Assembly (NCBI GenBank): GCA_947034885.2
Contig: OZ019759.1
Location: 15,564,501-15,628,500, forward strand
Length of the DNA stretch: 64,000 nt
Direction of reading: 5' to 3'
Source of the DNA: Thuidium tamariscinum
Taxonomy: Eukaryota > Streptophyta > Bryopsida > Hypnales > Thuidiaceae
Shown here piece after piece: positions 61,917 to 64,000 of this stretch (its first letter is position 1; every line of letters starts with the position of its first letter). The position numbers and the translations under genes are program-made. The notes under the pieces are model-generated. The model was given only the letters and a program-made list of their open reading frames with translations. It ran no database searches and had not been told where the DNA came from.

Positions 61917-64000
61917 TTAATCGTGAAAAATAGACCCAGAGTCCTGAGTGCCATCTCGAGGGCTTACAGCCTTGCCCTTCTCTTTTTTCTCCTTGTCCGC
62001 CAACTTGGCAACCCGTTCCGCCTCCTTCTTCTCCTTGGCTTCAAGAAGAACTTGAATTCGGGCTTTTTTCTTCCTGTCATTTGCGTCTCTCTTCATTATA
62101 GCTCTCTTCTTTTGTTTCTCACTCAAGCCCGTGAATTCATCGACCTCTAAATCCACAGCTCCTTTGCCCTCCAAAGATTTCTTCAACTCCACCTCGGATG
62201 GATGAGTGAATGCAAGTGCACAGTCTAAATACCAAGCTCCACCACTAAGATGAGCAGTAGTGAAGGTGCGGAGTTGGTGCGGGCTGAACATACATGATGG
62301 GGAAGTACGGTCAAGCCATACTGATAGAAACGGAAGTAAATCTAATCGTGCAATGGCCCCCTTCTCTTCAAGCTCAAACTTGAAGTAATTGCAATATAAG
62401 AACAATCAATCATTAGAGAGACTTTTCATGATGAAGATAAAAAGCTAAATAACTAAATGAAATTCATTTTTGCAAGGCCATAATTTTTTAAAAGCATGAA
62501 AGCAAATAATGGAGAAAGAAAAAATAGAAACACAAAAGAAGTACAATGCAATGATTGAAACATCCAAGAAGAAAGAAGTATTAATTTTGTTAAAGAGCTC
62601 CTCAACCTTTGATTGATACCTTCTACATTAAGGCAGTATTGAAATGAACTGAACAAAGGTACCAAAGAACTTACCCTTGCGTACCAAACGCATTTGGCAA
62701 GAAAAAGATTAAGGTAATTCTCCGAAACGGGCTTAGACGGGAATTTCCTTGCTTCACGAGATGGAAGAGAGGAATTCCACTATCGTAGAATCTTAATTTT
62801 GTGGAAGGATGAAGTATTACAAGTTGCCACCATCTGAAGCTTCTCCAATGTCATCTCTGGAACCTCATGGATACTCCAATGTCTCTCCACTTGCATGACC
62901 AACAAAGCCAATTAATTATTATTGAATGTGAAATTCAAAACTATAAATGATTGGAAATGCTAGACCATATTAAACTCACCTCTCGTAAAAATTCAGGACC
63001 ATCTGCCGGATTGGCCACCACCAATAGCTTCATCATCTTCACATATAACTTCATTGTCTTCTCCTTTGCTCCAGCCCTCATAGTATGAGCCAATTCAGCA
63101 TCTTTCATCTTCTCCGGTTTTGTTGTCTCTGTATACTTCCGTACTGCAGCATCAGCAGCTTGAGAAATTTCTTGCTGCACATACACACCAATTTTCCATT
63201 TAGAAAACTAAAAAGAATTTGAACCATAGAAGGCCAACACAATAAAGTAAGAATATTTTGCAAAATACGTGTTATCTTACCTGAAAAATGAATGAGGTGA
63301 AGACCTCTACAAGTATGGAATACCATTTTTTTCGTTTGATTTGCTCAACACACTTTTTTTTCTCCGAGGGCCTCAAGAGTTCATTGAAATGTTCCAAAGG
63401 TAGAAGCCCATACCGTTGAACTTGGTACAAAGTATGAACCAAATTCGTCTTCACATGGGAGTCCTCCGTTGATCTACAAATGAGTCAATTTTTTAGATAA
63501 TATCATATTTCATGCTACAATAATAAATACTTGCCAAAAAAAGACTTGTATTTTAAAGACCAAAAACATAAGTTCTTTTGAAAACTTACTTATTGATGTC
63601 ATGCATTACTTGCATGACAACTTCAATTCTTCCCTTTGTGTCTAGCACTATGCAGTCAACTATATAGTGCCATTTTGGAATCAATGGATATAACCTATTG
63701 ATAAGGTTCATCCAAGCAATTTGCCGATGATTGCCATCACAAACCCAAAATTTCAAGTTCTTTAAGAACTTGAGCTCGGATTTCGACTCCACGTGCTTGA
63801 TGAAAACCTCATTCTTTTCTTTCCACAAAGAGCCCCATTCATTCATCTCTACCTCTGTAAACTGTAAGCTCTCTCCATTTTCATTAGTCATGGAAACATA
63901 GAAAACAACTGCGCCATCTCGATAGCCTCCAATAAACTTCTACTCTAATTTTTTAATATCACAAGAGAGTGTAGGCATAACCATGAGCATCGCGACCAGC
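61917..64000 (-). pseudogene. ParB-like (DGNHR) gene, multi-exon, 5' end off window
   Basis: Proposed exons: about 63939-63590 (possibly extending past the window end), 63473-63281, 63174-62980, about 62888-62697 and 62378-61917 (TAA). Borders 1-3 are GT-AG with matching phases (2, 0, 0); the next acceptor is off by one. Exon 1 holds KFWVCDGNHRQIAWM followed by WHYIVDCIVLD, like the DGxHR box of ParB/sulfiredoxin-fold proteins, which bind nucleotide at this site. Exon 3 is Lys/Glu-rich. The final exon ends in a long basic coiled coil (KEKKEAERVAKLADKEKKEK). TAG at 62782-62780 interrupts exon 4. In phages and plasmids ParB domains are often joined to N6/N4 methyltransferases. The methyltransferase-like gene just downstream on the same strand may be the rest of one gene or a partner. 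Confidence 0.55.

Noticed and set aside
8467-62782. Reassigned stop codons (TAG and TGA read as sense), suggested by long frames with internal TAG/TGA
   Set aside because: Well-supported genes in the same window end naturally with TAG or TGA (36252, 26354, 47163, 16162), and the 783-codon split gene and 560-codon ORF contain no internal ones. Pseudogene decay explains the pattern.

Overview
The window looks like a piece of a large, repeat-rich land-plant (streptophyte) nuclear genome. The evidence is spliced genes with GT-AG introns, a CACTA (En/Spm) DNA transposon with TNP2-type and TnpA-type genes, long A/T-rich spacers, and many transposase remnants. I see no bacterial, organellar or viral gene order. 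A non-seed plant such as a fern or bryophyte fits the unfamiliar gene families, but I cannot name the species.

Layout. 1-0.7 kb: decayed transposase fragment. 3.1-9.4 kb: copy 1 of a repeated element (T-rich array plus a ruined RING-type gene, minus strand). 10.4-14.4 kb: a two-exon DDE-like transposase gene with one premature stop and a 27-bp minisatellite in its intron. 16.2-17.6 kb: a minus-strand gene broken by one TGA. 17.6-26.3 kb: no recognisable gene, but a near-perfect 75-bp palindrome at 21.4 kb. 26.4-50.2 kb: a minus-strand coiled-coil/double-RING gene whose first coding exon is split by a 19.5-kb CACTA element (30185-49733). That element carries TNP2 (minus), a TnpA-like gene (plus) and, inside TNP2 intron 1, a further ~3.5-kb insertion with an intact 560-codon ORF. 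50.7-55.8 kb: copy 2 of the repeated element, inverted relative to copy 1, carrying two divergent broken genes (one kinase-like) around a G-rich, TATA-flanked spacer, and the same array in A-rich orientation. 56-58.2 kb: a six-exon minus-strand gene resembling a beta-class DNA N6/N4 methyltransferase. 58.2-61.9 kb: repeat-derived spacer. 61.9-64 kb: a minus-strand multi-exon gene with a ParB-like DGNHR motif, running off the window end.

The most informative result is the nesting. The two CACTA ends share a 14-bp perfect terminus (CACTATAAGAAACC) and are flanked by GTA on both sides. Joining the flanks while keeping one GTA restores one reading frame through three exons (1507+269+573 bp = 783 codons). 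The element's own transposase genes contain at least six in-frame stops, so it was probably moved by another copy or decayed faster than its host gene.

A second theme is decay by nonsense substitution rather than frameshift. Eight gene remnants keep one frame, or correctly phased exons, and are broken almost only by TAG and TGA (one TAA), as expected from deamination of methylated cytosines. The candidate novel system is the ParB-like plus methyltransferase-like pair at 56-64 kb, a domain combination I associate with phages and plasmids, here spliced and with altered catalytic motifs.
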